Below, piece after piece: positions 22,401 through 29,449 of a stretch of 64,000 nt of DNA. Made by a program: the position numbers and the translations under genes. The stretch's first letter is position 1. The number at the start of each line of letters is the position of its first letter. This stretch comes from DAISKN01 sp963716925 (GTDB lineage Bacteria; Acidobacteriota; Vicinamibacteria; Marinacidobacterales; SMYC01). Location: positions 62,001-126,000 of the forward strand of contig CAVQUX010000010.1 of assembly GCA_963716925.1 (NCBI GenBank), in the 5' to 3' direction. The notes under the pieces were generated by a model. That model did not search any database and was not told the origin of the DNA. It worked only from the letters and a program-made list of their open reading frames with translations.

Positions 22401-23433
22401 GTACTTCGTCGTCTCCGTGCCCATCGTGCTCGAGCCCTGGACCGAGCCCGGAATCCTCTCCATTCCTCTCGCCAGCCGCCAGGTGGAGATCGACCGGAGA
22501 GTGGCCTCTCTCAACCAGACCCTCCTTCTCGCCGCGGTGGCCTTCTCCATCGCCGCCGCCTGGCTCGCCTATTTTCTCGCGCGGGGCATCGCCGGTCCCA
22601 TCCGGGAGCTCACCGACGCGACCCACGCCGTCGCCGGAGGCGAGCTCGACGTCTCCCTGGAGCCGCGATCCAGAGACGAGATCGGCGCGCTGTTCTCGAG
22701 CTTCAATCAGATGACCGAGGACCTGAAGCGCCAGCGGGACGACCTGGAGAAGTCCAAGAAGCTCGAGGCCTGGGCGGAGATGGCGAGACAGGTCGCCCAC
22801 GAGGTGAAGAATCCCCTGACCCCGATTCAGCTTTCGACCGAGCATCTGCTGCGGGTGTACGGCGATCCCCACGTCGATTTCGAGAAGGTGCTGAAGGAGT
22901 GCGCCGAGACCATCCTGCAGCAGGTGCGAACGCTCCGTCAGATCTCCATGGAGTTCTCGACGTTCGCGTCCCCAGGCCCTCTCGCCCTCGAGCCGACGGA
23001 CATCCCGTCCCTGGTACGGGACACGGTTGCGCCCTATCTCAAATCAGCTCCGACCGGCATTCGCCTGGAGGTCGCGACCGAAGGAGATCTCCCCGAGGTC
23101 ATGGTGGATCGAAGGCTCGTCCAGCGCACGCTGGTGAACCTGATCGAGAACTCGTTCAACGCTCTCAACGGGAGCGGTCGAATCGACGTGCGGGTGTCGA
23201 GAACAGGAGGGTTCGTGGTCCTCACCGTCCGCGACAACGGGGTCGGTATCGACCCGGAAGCGCGGGCGCGCGTGTTCGAGCCCTATTTCTCCACCCGGGC
23301 CGCGGGCACCGGACTCGGGCTCGCGATCGCGCGGAAGGTGGTCGAGGACCACGGCGGAACGATCACCCTCGAGAGCACACCCGGCGAAGGAACCGAGGTG
23401 ACGATCCGGCTTCCGATCGCGAGGGGCGCTTAG
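19405..23433 (+). CDS. very large NtrY-like membrane histidine kinase
   Basis: A 1342-residue sensor kinase. The N-terminal part has two hydrophobic helices around a coiled segment, then a block of about eight further membrane helices (residues 310-560). A long extracytoplasmic region, two more helices and a second sensor region precede a last helix near 1040. The cytoplasmic end is HAMP (FLARGIAGPIRELTDATH), HisKA with phospho-histidine in QVAHEVKNPLTPIQL, and the HATPase boxes LVNLIENSFNALNG, VRDNGVGIDPEARARVF and AGTGLGLAIARKVVEDHGG. This ending is NtrY-type, but NtrY is normally 700-780 residues. No response regulator gene is adjacent, so it is an orphan kinase. The GTG start has no evident ribosome site. 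Confidence 0.85.
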   Translation: MSRHPVLLPLVASAFFAAALSDLAFDFGLLDPPSASALTALALASLVYFLLRTSGPRRWAPLALLLGASLALGLRALGGEETPFGRAASSREARDREARERAAAAKERFRDLTAAARSAAEDLAREPAIEEAVRSPDRARIARAFDLLKAKHVPRAHASGVPGVSLFDRSLRPIAWAGENRSLDRFLASWSGVPEAAVAVRRRAAETSLVAVHPLSEDEGFVSVEIPLAADRKLENRYLQDYDALSTWAGRSLDVHFFSSEEEKKEQGTVFESLGDPYWAGPEESARLFFGLRSSVGDLLGIASLAGEAPESARLERSRSLALDVAALLVLAAGVALVAFAGSRPGTHALVAAVLSFRLILRASGIPLGVGLDLDNPAYYASSLFFGLARSPAEFLVTTATLLLACWILVRSDWRMGALGRALAPVFALAVFVGVHTVVLDGWLNSSLALSEVSFSGADIPRLTVQLGFVALFFAAGLAGHRLLTPVEGRSPSPRAVLALVAFDAALVAAVYVALSPRGYGDAVVLAAIPLVTLHLLALRGARPRRVGIRRPLVLLLTSVAVFYPGVAWFERTSIRNFIESTVTPAVLQHASSRWSTLLETARDIDRMYVEGGLGDLGREDLAFAIWVATDLSVSSLSSSVEILDPRLRVVSRFSLNFPATALEEENTRAPQEWVPEERRLPGNPDHPGFGTARRSFLGPDLELWEVRLGVAADWRNLPFISTSDPYLQLFRAGPVEAPLRFPHQEVELFVLTRDGRAVFQSVGGTIEPGEALLARAAKAPLWWEHPHEGQVHRTYLVADADYVYALSFPKKLPLDYAAELTRWILLAGLVAGIGLGAALFLAALGASAGIAPRELFAGIASSFSAKLYVAFVLLALASIVSLAFLIRGIVIRDLQRDVEREAVDRALVAEQLVKEIHLSRPPSALGVAPLTDSVLERVSELAGVDVDLYVGGELLATSKPELVASALLGTRAAPTAQREIVVERRSHSLHRESVGAFQYFVVSVPIVLEPWTEPGILSIPLASRQVEIDRRVASLNQTLLLAAVAFSIAAAWLAYFLARGIAGPIRELTDATHAVAGGELDVSLEPRSRDEIGALFSSFNQMTEDLKRQRDDLEKSKKLEAWAEMARQVAHEVKNPLTPIQLSTEHLLRVYGDPHVDFEKVLKECAETILQQVRTLRQISMEFSTFASPGPLALEPTDIPSLVRDTVAPYLKSAPTGIRLEVATEGDLPEVMVDRRLVQRTLVNLIENSFNALNGSGRIDVRVSRTGGFVVLTVRDNGVGIDPEARARVFEPYFSTRAAGTGLGLAIARKVVEDHGGTITLESTPGEGTEVTIRLPIARGA

Positions 23434-23434
23434 C

Positions 23435-24421
23435 TCAAAGGAGAATCGAGCGCATGATCTCGATGGCGGCGGACGCAGGGTCGTAAGCGGTGGTGTCGGC
23501 GACCACCCAGAGCCAGAACCCCGGAGGGCCGGAGGCGGCGGCGGCGCGGACGGGACCGATGTGGATGGTCTCCGAGCCCGCAGCGCTCACTGGAGACGGC
23601 GCCTTCGCGCCCCGCGCGGAGCGCGGGGTCTCGAAAGGCTTCGAGCGAAACGCGGCTCGGATCGTCTTCACGTCGACGCGTTCTCTGGTCTCCACCCAAA
23701 GCGCGGCGCTGTAGGCATGAAACACGGGCACCTGCACCAGGCTCACCGTGAGCGCATTCTCCACTCCCGCGAGGCGAGAGGCCTCCCAGGCGACGGAATC
23801 CGCGAGGTTCAGCCCCGCCTCCGTAGCCCCGAGGAGCCTCGCGTTGAAAGCGAGCTGCTCGGGAAGAACTTCGGTCGGCGGTTCCTTGAAGTTCAGGATG
23901 TGCACGACCTGCTGGTGAAGCTCGGAAGCCCCCGGATCGCCCAGGGACTGCGCGGGAACGAGGACGGTGGCCACCGCTCTTTCGATGGTGTGGCTCTTCT
24001 GGATCGCGGACAACGTCTCCCCCAGAACGTAGGACGCCACGCGCGGCAGGATTCCCAGCCGATTCCCGTTCGAGCGAAGCTCCTCGAAGCGGCGCGGTGA
24101 AACCACCGGGCCTCCGAGCCCGAGCGCCCCCTCGACCAGGGTGAGAACTCCGGCTTCGCCCGCCTGGGCCGCCACCCGGTTCAGGAGATCGGTGTTGTTA
24201 CCGCCGACGAAGAGCGCGTCGAGGTGAGGAAACAGGTCCGGGTCGATGGGCTGTGTCACCACGACGTCCTCCCCGAACTGGGTGAGGGTGGTCCCGGCTT
24301 CGGAATCGCTCTCGAAGAGCTTGAGCTCGATTACCGGAAGCGCCCCCTCACCGAGAAGCTTCCTCACGCTCTGGCCGAAGGGGCTTCTCGGGCCGATGAT
24401 TCCGATCCGGTAGCCTCTCAT
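23435..24421 (-). CDS. aspartate-semialdehyde-dehydrogenase-like protein lacking the catalytic cysteine
   Basis: A 328-residue member of the Asd/ArgC fold. The N-terminus is a Rossmann start, RIGIIGPRSPFGQSVRKLL, and the C-terminal half has the Asd dimerization pattern (VSLVQVPVFHAYSAALWVE, then the final SAAIEIMRSILL). The usual Asd active-site segment with the cysteine (as in NPNCSTIQ) is not there; the equivalent region reads LPRVASYVLGETLSAIQ. It therefore resembles the USG-1 type of degenerate Asd homologue rather than a working dehydrogenase. A small GC palindrome interrupts the C-terminal domain. The ATG overlaps the pssA stop, so it is translated with pssA and psd. Confidence 0.7.
   Translation of the reverse strand: MRGYRIGIIGPRSPFGQSVRKLLGEGALPVIELKLFESDSEAGTTLTQFGEDVVVTQPIDPDLFPHLDALFVGGNNTDLLNRVAAQAGEAGVLTLVEGALGLGGPVVSPRRFEELRSNGNRLGILPRVASYVLGETLSAIQKSHTIERAVATVLVPAQSLGDPGASELHQQVVHILNFKEPPTEVLPEQLAFNARLLGATEAGLNLADSVAWEASRLAGVENALTVSLVQVPVFHAYSAALWVETRERVDVKTIRAAFRSKPFETPRSARGAKAPSPVSAAGSETIHIGPVRAAAASGPPGFWLWVVADTTAYDPASAAIEIMRSILL
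23610..23628. repeat. GC palindrome inside the Asd-like gene
   Basis: CCCCGCGC (23610-23617), three bases, then GCGCGGGG (23621-23628). Both arms are identical to the hairpin at 26250-26270. It encodes a low-complexity SARGAKAPS insert in the Asd-like protein, so a short hairpin unit may have been inserted in frame. Confidence 0.6.
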
Positions 24422-25245
24422 GTCTCGTGGGCGTCGGGGGACTTCACCGGGACCTCGGGGGTCGGAGCCGCCGTCTTGGCTCGGAAGAAGAGCGACCAGA
24501 GCTTCAGCAGGAGCCCATGGACGACGTAGGTGCTCGCCATCACCAGCAGCATCACCTGGGGATGGGTGAAGACGGCGACGATGACGAGCGCGACGAAGAG
24601 GATCACCAGGGGAGGCTGGCGCCGCCTCAGATCGAGATCCTTGAAACTGTAGTAGCGGATCTTGCTCACCATGAGCAGCGACAGCAGCAGCACCAGGGCG
24701 AGAAACGGTATCGCCGCCGCGCGGGAGTCCAGAGGCTCGGGGAAGCAGTGCAAGAGCGCCGCGACCATACCGGCGGCCGCGGGAATCGGAAGACCCACGA
24801 AGAAACGCTTGTCGGTCGTGGACTGCTGAATGTTGAAGCGCGCGAGCCGCATCGCTCCGCAAATCACGAAGACGAAACCCATGAGCCAGCCGAGGCGCGG
24901 CCAGAGATGGAGTCCCCAGGTATAACCGAGAACCATGGGAGCGACCCCGAACGAGACCTGATCCGCGAGAGAATCGAACTCCTTGCCGAATTCGCTGCTG
25001 GCGTTCGCGAAGCGCGCCACCCGCCCGTCCAGGGTATCGAGCAGGATGGCGATGCCGATGAGCGCTCCCGCGAAAGCGTGCTCGCCCTGGATGCTGCTGA
25101 TGATCGCGTGAAAGCCGCAAAAGACGTTCGCGACGGTGAACGAGCTCGGGATGAGGTATATGCCTCGCCTTCGGGCACGAGGTCTTTCCTGGGGGGCCTG
25201 GAGGGCCTGGGGGGCCTGCGCGGCCTGTGCCGGGGTTGCGCTCAT
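24418..25245 (-). CDS. pssA: CDP-diacylglycerol--serine O-phosphatidyltransferase
   Basis: A 275-residue polytopic enzyme that makes phosphatidylserine from CDP-diacylglycerol and serine. The CDP-alcohol phosphotransferase signature is complete: DGRVARFANASSEFGKEFDS followed by LAD, with all acidic metal ligands. The protein begins with an Ala/Gln-rich cytoplasmic tail (residues 1-25) and has about eight membrane helices. It overlaps psd by 4 bases upstream and the Asd-like gene by 4 bases downstream. With psd it forms the full route to phosphatidylethanolamine. Confidence 0.95.
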   Translation of the reverse strand: MSATPAQAAQAPQALQAPQERPRARRRGIYLIPSSFTVANVFCGFHAIISSIQGEHAFAGALIGIAILLDTLDGRVARFANASSEFGKEFDSLADQVSFGVAPMVLGYTWGLHLWPRLGWLMGFVFVICGAMRLARFNIQQSTTDKRFFVGLPIPAAAGMVAALLHCFPEPLDSRAAAIPFLALVLLLSLLMVSKIRYYSFKDLDLRRRQPPLVILFVALVIVAVFTHPQVMLLVMASTYVVHGLLLKLWSLFFRAKTAAPTPEVPVKSPDAHET

Positions 25246-25859
25246 GGCCGCCGCGCGATGGCGGTCTCGCCGCCTCGCACCCGGTCGCCGACGCGCACCA
25301 GGATCTCGACGTCTCCCGGGAGCTCCACTTCGGTGCGCGAGCCGAACTGGATTAGACCGAACCGCTGGCCCCGCTCGAGCCGGTCGTTCTCGCGTGCGGC
25401 GCAGACGATGCGCCTCGCCACCACTCCCGCGATCTGGCGGACCGTCACGCGGTAGTCGCCGTCGAGGAGCTCGACCTCATTTCGCTCGTTCTGCGTCGCC
25501 GCCTCCTTCCTGTAGGCTGCGAAGAAGCTTCCGGGAGTATAGCGGATTCGTGCGACCACGGCGGAGAGCGGCGAGCGGTTGATGTGGACGTTGAGGATCG
25601 AAAGAAAGACCCCGATCTGCCGGCGGGAAGGATCGGAAGCGGAGGGCCCGACGTCCACCACGGTTCCGTCCGCCGCGGAGACCAGAAGTCTCGGATCCGA
25701 AGGCGGGACCCGCGTGGGGTCACGGAAGAAGAAGGCAACGAACGCCGCGAGCGCGGCCAGCGGAAAGGTCAACCACCGGAGCGGCGCGACGAGAAAGGCG
25801 GCGACGGCGAGAAGAACCAGTGGGCCGATGTAGCGGAAACCCTGTGGGGCGATCTTCAT
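25242..25859 (-). CDS. psd: phosphatidylserine decarboxylase, short (archaetidylserine-decarboxylase-like) form
   Basis: A 205-residue proenzyme that decarboxylates phosphatidylserine to phosphatidylethanolamine. It has an N-terminal membrane hairpin (GPLVLLAVAAFLVAPLRW), the conserved IFLSILNVHINRSPLSA-type segment near residue 90, and GLIQFGSRTEVELP near the C-terminus. The GS of that last motif is the self-cleavage site, whose serine becomes the pyruvoyl cofactor. The length fits the short form seen in many non-enteric bacteria, rather than the ~300-residue E. coli form. It is first in the psd-pssA-asd-like unit. Confidence 0.93.
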   Translation of the reverse strand: MKIAPQGFRYIGPLVLLAVAAFLVAPLRWLTFPLAALAAFVAFFFRDPTRVPPSDPRLLVSAADGTVVDVGPSASDPSRRQIGVFLSILNVHINRSPLSAVVARIRYTPGSFFAAYRKEAATQNERNEVELLDGDYRVTVRQIAGVVARRIVCAARENDRLERGQRFGLIQFGSRTEVELPGDVEILVRVGDRVRGGETAIARRP

Positions 25860-25926
25860 TTGGAAAAAGGCTTCCGGCTCGAAAAAGGGGGCGGCTGCGC
25901 GGCGCGGGGCGGCGCCGACGAAATCG

Positions 25927-26145
25927 TCAGTGAGCTCGGATCATATGGGCCATCCGATCTTTGATGGCCAGTTTCCTCTTTTTCAGGGTGATTTCTTCGA
26001 GCTTTTCTTCATCGCTCAGAAAGTACTTCGCAGTGAGTGCCGTGAGCCGTTCGTCGAGCTCCTGGTGGCGCCGGGAAAGCTGCTGAAACTCTTCACTCTC
26101 CCGCAGCAACAGCTCTTTCACGTCGGAAGCGCTCGTCTCCATCAA
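25927..26145 (-). CDS. YdcH-like (DUF465) small coiled-coil protein
   Basis: A 72-residue, all-helical charged protein. The pattern SEEFQQLSRRHQELDERLTA followed by EEITLKKRKLAIKDRMAHM is that of the YdcH/DUF465 family, small cytoplasmic proteins of unknown function. Two ATGs in a row are possible starts, and GGAG lies just upstream (in CTGGAGGAGAACG before the ATG). It is 67 bases upstream of psd on the same strand. No function can be given. Confidence 0.75.
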   Translation of the reverse strand: MMETSASDVKELLLRESEEFQQLSRRHQELDERLTALTAKYFLSDEEKLEEITLKKRKLAIKDRMAHMIRAH

Positions 26146-26249
26146 CGTTCTCCTCCAGTCTGACGTTCCGGCTCGCAGATGGCATGGAAAACAGCATCCT
26201 GTGATCGAAAAATAACACAGCGGTCAAAGTGCTGCAACATTCCTTGAAT

Positions 26250-26292
26250 CCCCGCGCTCTTCGCGCGGGGAGGAAGGGGCCCTCCGGGCCCC
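26250..26292 (-). terminator. tandem GC hairpins after the membrane glycosyltransferase-like gene
   Basis: Two perfect hairpins lie 42-84 bases downstream of the stop at 26334. GGGGCCC/GGGCCCC (26276-26282 with 26286-26292) is followed by CCCCGCGC/GCGCGGGG (26250-26257 with 26263-26270). No T-run follows on the minus strand, so a factor-independent terminator is doubtful. The second hairpin repeats the palindrome inside the Asd-like gene. The remainder of the 188-base gap holds no gene. Confidence 0.4.
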
Positions 26293-26333
26293 GCTGCTCA
26301 AAACTCGCTCTTCGTTCGGCTCCGCCTCGCTCC

Positions 26334-28196
26334 CTATTCGGTTTCGCCGGGGCGTGTCAACGTGATTCGGGAGAGAGACAAACCCCGCCCGTCGTGAGCG
26401 CGCAACACTATCTGGTTGATTCCCGGCAGGATATCCGACTCGGCGATCGGAAGCCCTCCGCGCCCTTCGGCGTCGAGCAGCACCCGCCCGAGGTCAGCGC
26501 CGTTCAAAACGACTTCGGCCCCGTCGCCCGCCCGTCCTTCGAGCGCGAGCGCGTAGGGAGAGGGCTCGTTCAAGCTCACATAGACCTCGGCGCCCTGGGG
26601 AGACGCCTCCCGAAAAGTCTTTTCACGCCCCCGTCGGGGGAACGACCACCCTCGGCCGAGAAAGAGCGCGTCCGTGTCCCCCATCCGGATGTCCACATTA
26701 TTGAAGCCGACGCGCGAGCCGACGAGGTCGTAGACGGCGAGCGGACGTCCATGGAGCAGCAGGTCGGCGATCGCGCCCGGCCAGGAGAACGGATAGCCGG
26801 TCCTCCGATGCATGAGCTCCGCGCCATCGGCGGCGGCCTGCCGGAACGACGCCGGTCCGTCGGGCGGAATCGCGCCCTCGAAGTAGACCCCCATCAACAG
26901 AAAGTTCCAGAGGGCGAACGGGGCCAGGAGCAGGCAAACGGCCGCTACGGGACGCCGCTGCACACGAGGTACGATCCAATCAATCGATGCGGCGAGCCCG
27001 AGCGCGAAAAACGCGAGAGCGCCATCGAACCGCCTCGACCCGAACGAAGCTCCCGCCCACCAGTCGAAGACCGAGGCGTTGACATACAGGGCGAGCAGGG
27101 TCGAGACGGCGAGCGCTCCGCCGAGCGCGGGGGCCCGCCGGACGAATCCCGGAAGACCCGCGAGAGCGAGCCAGAGAACGGGCGCCCAGCTCAGGAGCCC
27201 ATGCCGCGACGAGAAGAGAACCTCCTCGATTCGAGGCGAGCCCAGATCGACGTAGCCTCCTCCCTGCGGCACGAGGAGAAAGCTCCCGTAGAGGAGCTTC
27301 CAGTAGACGAGCTGAGGGGAGACCACGAGCAGGAACGCGAGGGCGCCGAGGATCAGATCCCGTGCGCTCGGTCTTTCGCGCTTCCAGAGAACGACCGCGA
27401 GAGCCGCGGGTACGAACACCACGTTCTGCCAGCGGACGAGGGCGACGATTCCCGAAGCCGCTCCCGCGAGGAGATAGCCCCGGGCTCCCCGCACTCCCCG
27501 CTGCGCCAGCAGGAGCAGACCCGAGACGCTCGCCATCGCGAAGGCGTGGGACATCGAGGGCTCGAAGACCATGTACCAGACGTGGAACGTCGCGAGCCAA
27601 ACGAGGAGCGTCGCCGGAAGGGCTGCGCTCTCCTCGAAATGGCTGCGGAGAAGGCGAAAGACGAAAACCACTCCCGCGAATCCTCCGATTGCCGTCGCCG
27701 TGGCGACGGCGGTGAAATAGGGGTAGCCGAAGCCCGTCGGCCGGTAGAGACCGAAGAGACCGAGCGCGTGGGCGAGGAGGTAGGCAGGAAGCCACAGCAG
27801 AGCGGGTCCGATGCTGTAATTGTTGGGTAGCCTCCCCGTCTCCGTCCGCAGGAAATAGCCGGACTCGGCCCCGAGAATCCGGTACTCGTTCTCGAAGTCG
27901 AGATCGAAATCGACGACCAGCGAGCGGAGTGGGGCGAAGTAGAAGATGCCGTCGCTCGCGACCCGCTGCGGCTGCAAGTAGAGCGCCCCGAGAGCGAGGG
28001 GGAAGACGGCGAAGAGCACCGCTTCGCCCGTTCGCCCTCGGGAACGCACGTGGCGGAAGAGCGCGGCCGATGCCAGCGCCGAGAGAACCAGAACCGCGCC
28101 CACCCAGTTCTCCTTGAGGAGCCCGGGAAGCTCGGAGCGAAGGCATCCGACGGCGACGAGCGCCCCGAGGCCGACGGCAGCCTGGGCGCGGGTCAT
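26334..28196 (-). CDS. polytopic glycosyltransferase-like membrane protein
   Basis: A 620-residue protein with about 11-12 membrane helices (residues 5-420) and a C-terminal soluble region. The layout, with an acidic pair near the first loop (LVVDFDLDFENEYRILG) and aromatic/Trp-rich loops (FHVWYMVFEPSMSHAFAM), resembles GT-C mannosyl/arabinosyltransferase-like proteins, although no family-specific catalytic motif is certain. The last 120 residues (YVSLNEPSPYALALEGRAG, then LPGINQIVLRAHDGRGLS) look like a beta-sandwich carbohydrate-binding domain. It overlaps rimI by 4 bases. Role in envelope sugar assembly is inference. Confidence 0.65.
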   Translation of the reverse strand: MTRAQAAVGLGALVAVGCLRSELPGLLKENWVGAVLVLSALASAALFRHVRSRGRTGEAVLFAVFPLALGALYLQPQRVASDGIFYFAPLRSLVVDFDLDFENEYRILGAESGYFLRTETGRLPNNYSIGPALLWLPAYLLAHALGLFGLYRPTGFGYPYFTAVATATAIGGFAGVVFVFRLLRSHFEESAALPATLLVWLATFHVWYMVFEPSMSHAFAMASVSGLLLLAQRGVRGARGYLLAGAASGIVALVRWQNVVFVPAALAVVLWKRERPSARDLILGALAFLLVVSPQLVYWKLLYGSFLLVPQGGGYVDLGSPRIEEVLFSSRHGLLSWAPVLWLALAGLPGFVRRAPALGGALAVSTLLALYVNASVFDWWAGASFGSRRFDGALAFFALGLAASIDWIVPRVQRRPVAAVCLLLAPFALWNFLLMGVYFEGAIPPDGPASFRQAAADGAELMHRRTGYPFSWPGAIADLLLHGRPLAVYDLVGSRVGFNNVDIRMGDTDALFLGRGWSFPRRGREKTFREASPQGAEVYVSLNEPSPYALALEGRAGDGAEVVLNGADLGRVLLDAEGRGGLPIAESDILPGINQIVLRAHDGRGLSLSRITLTRPGETE

Positions 28197-28675
28197 ACGT
28201 CGCCGGGCACGATGCCCAGATCCTTCCGGAAGAGGAGGGCATCCTCGCGAGGCTGCGAGTAGTAATCCCGTCTCGTACTCGTCTCGAGAAACCCGAGGCC
28301 CCGATACAGCCTCTGCGCCGCCTCGTTCGAGCGCCTCACCTCCAGAAGCGCCGCCGCAGCCCCGCGAGATCGTCCCTCCTCGAGCGCGCGCAGAAGAAGG
28401 AGGCGCCCGAGGCCCTGCCTCCGGTGGTCGGGATGAACGGCGAGGTTCTGAACATGAACGTGCTCGAACACGATCCAGACCACGCAGTAGCCGGCCACCC
28501 GCGCGGGCGCCCCACCCGTGAGCGCGACCCGAGACCAGCTCACCGGGTTCGCTCCGAGCTCCGACTCGAAGGCGCTTCTCGCCCAGGGGTTCTCATAGCT
28601 CTCGACCTCGATGGCCGCGATCTCATCGAGATGCGACCGCAGCATGGGCACGATCTCGTAACGCGCCGCTCTCAC
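28193..28675 (-). CDS. rimI: ribosomal-protein-alanine N-acetyltransferase RimI
   Basis: A 160-residue GNAT acetyltransferase. The acetyl-CoA loop reads VHPDHRRQGLGRLLLLRAL near residue 85. The RimI-type features are ENPWARSAFESEL near residue 32, LEVRRSNEAAQRLYRGLGF near 115 and the tyrosine-containing end RRDYYSQPREDALLFRKD. It is encoded with a 4-base overlap downstream of tsaB, a very common pairing that supports the call. It probably acetylates the N-terminus of a ribosomal protein. Confidence 0.9.
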   Translation of the reverse strand: MRAARYEIVPMLRSHLDEIAAIEVESYENPWARSAFESELGANPVSWSRVALTGGAPARVAGYCVVWIVFEHVHVQNLAVHPDHRRQGLGRLLLLRALEEGRSRGAAAALLEVRRSNEAAQRLYRGLGFLETSTRRDYYSQPREDALLFRKDLGIVPGDV

Positions 28676-29379
28676 CTCTCCCCCGCTCCGGGAGTGCGGG
28701 TGCGCTCCGCCTCCGCGGGACGAATGTACAGGGGAGCGAGCGATCCGAGAGGAGCGGCCTCTCCGGCCTCGAGCTTCGCCATGCCGAGCCGAGCGATCTC
28801 CTCGCCGAGGAAGAAGGACGGATCCGCAAGGAAGGCTGCAGCAGCGTGCGGTTCCACCTCGCTTCGATGGCGCAGGAGTCCGGTGCCGGCGACGATCGAC
28901 GGCGGCTCCGGAAGGGTCTGGAGGAAACTCGAGGCGCTCGTGCAGGAAGGCGCGACCTCGAGCTGAAGGACGCCGGCGCGCGCTCGATACGCCGCCCCGT
29001 AGATCTCGCCGCGGTACGCCTCGATGAGAGCGACGATGAGCCCGTCGACATGGCGGAAGCGGAAGGCGGTGGCCTCGAGAGCGGAGACGCCTGCCGCCGG
29101 CTTTCCCGTGGCGAACGAAAGTCCCTCGACGGCGGCGATCCCGATGCGGAGTCCGGTGAACGAGCCGGGACCGACGGCCACGGCGAGCCCGTCGACGTCC
29201 TCGAGCCGCAGGGAAAGAATCCGCAGCAGTTGCTCGATGGTCGGAAGCAGGCTCTCCGCGTGCTTCGGGCGCGTCTCGCGAGCTCCGAGAATGCCCTCGA
29301 GCTCGCCTCCGGAGACGATCGCGACGCTTCCATGGGCACCGGTCGTGTCCACGGCGAGAACTCGCATCGATTCCGTCAT
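28672..29379 (-). CDS. tsaB: tRNA threonylcarbamoyladenosine biosynthesis protein TsaB
   Basis: A 235-residue ASKHA-fold protein that works with TsaD and TsaE to make the t6A modification next to tRNA anticodons. It begins RVLAVDTTGAHGSVAIV, has the KHAESLLPTIEQLL helix near residue 40 and VGPGSFTGLRIGIAAVEGL near 70, all TsaB hallmarks. An internal ATG four codons on (29367) is an equal candidate start. TsaD and TsaE are not in the window. It is divergent from mutS across about 70 bases. Confidence 0.92.
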   Translation of the reverse strand: MTESMRVLAVDTTGAHGSVAIVSGGELEGILGARETRPKHAESLLPTIEQLLRILSLRLEDVDGLAVAVGPGSFTGLRIGIAAVEGLSFATGKPAAGVSALEATAFRFRHVDGLIVALIEAYRGEIYGAAYRARAGVLQLEVAPSCTSASSFLQTLPEPPSIVAGTGLLRHRSEVEPHAAAAFLADPSFFLGEEIARLGMAKLEAGEAAPLGSLAPLYIRPAEAERTRTPGAGER

Positions 29380-29449
29380 CTTATTGGCGGCCCGCGCCTC
29401 CGGGCAACCCCTTCCCCGCAGGCGCGGTACAATGCGCGCGGTTTACGTC

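Noticed and set aside
20485..22872. A 795-codon open frame on the minus strand opposite the histidine kinase
   Set aside because: Charged low-information protein, antisense to clear HAMP, HisKA and HATPase motifs.
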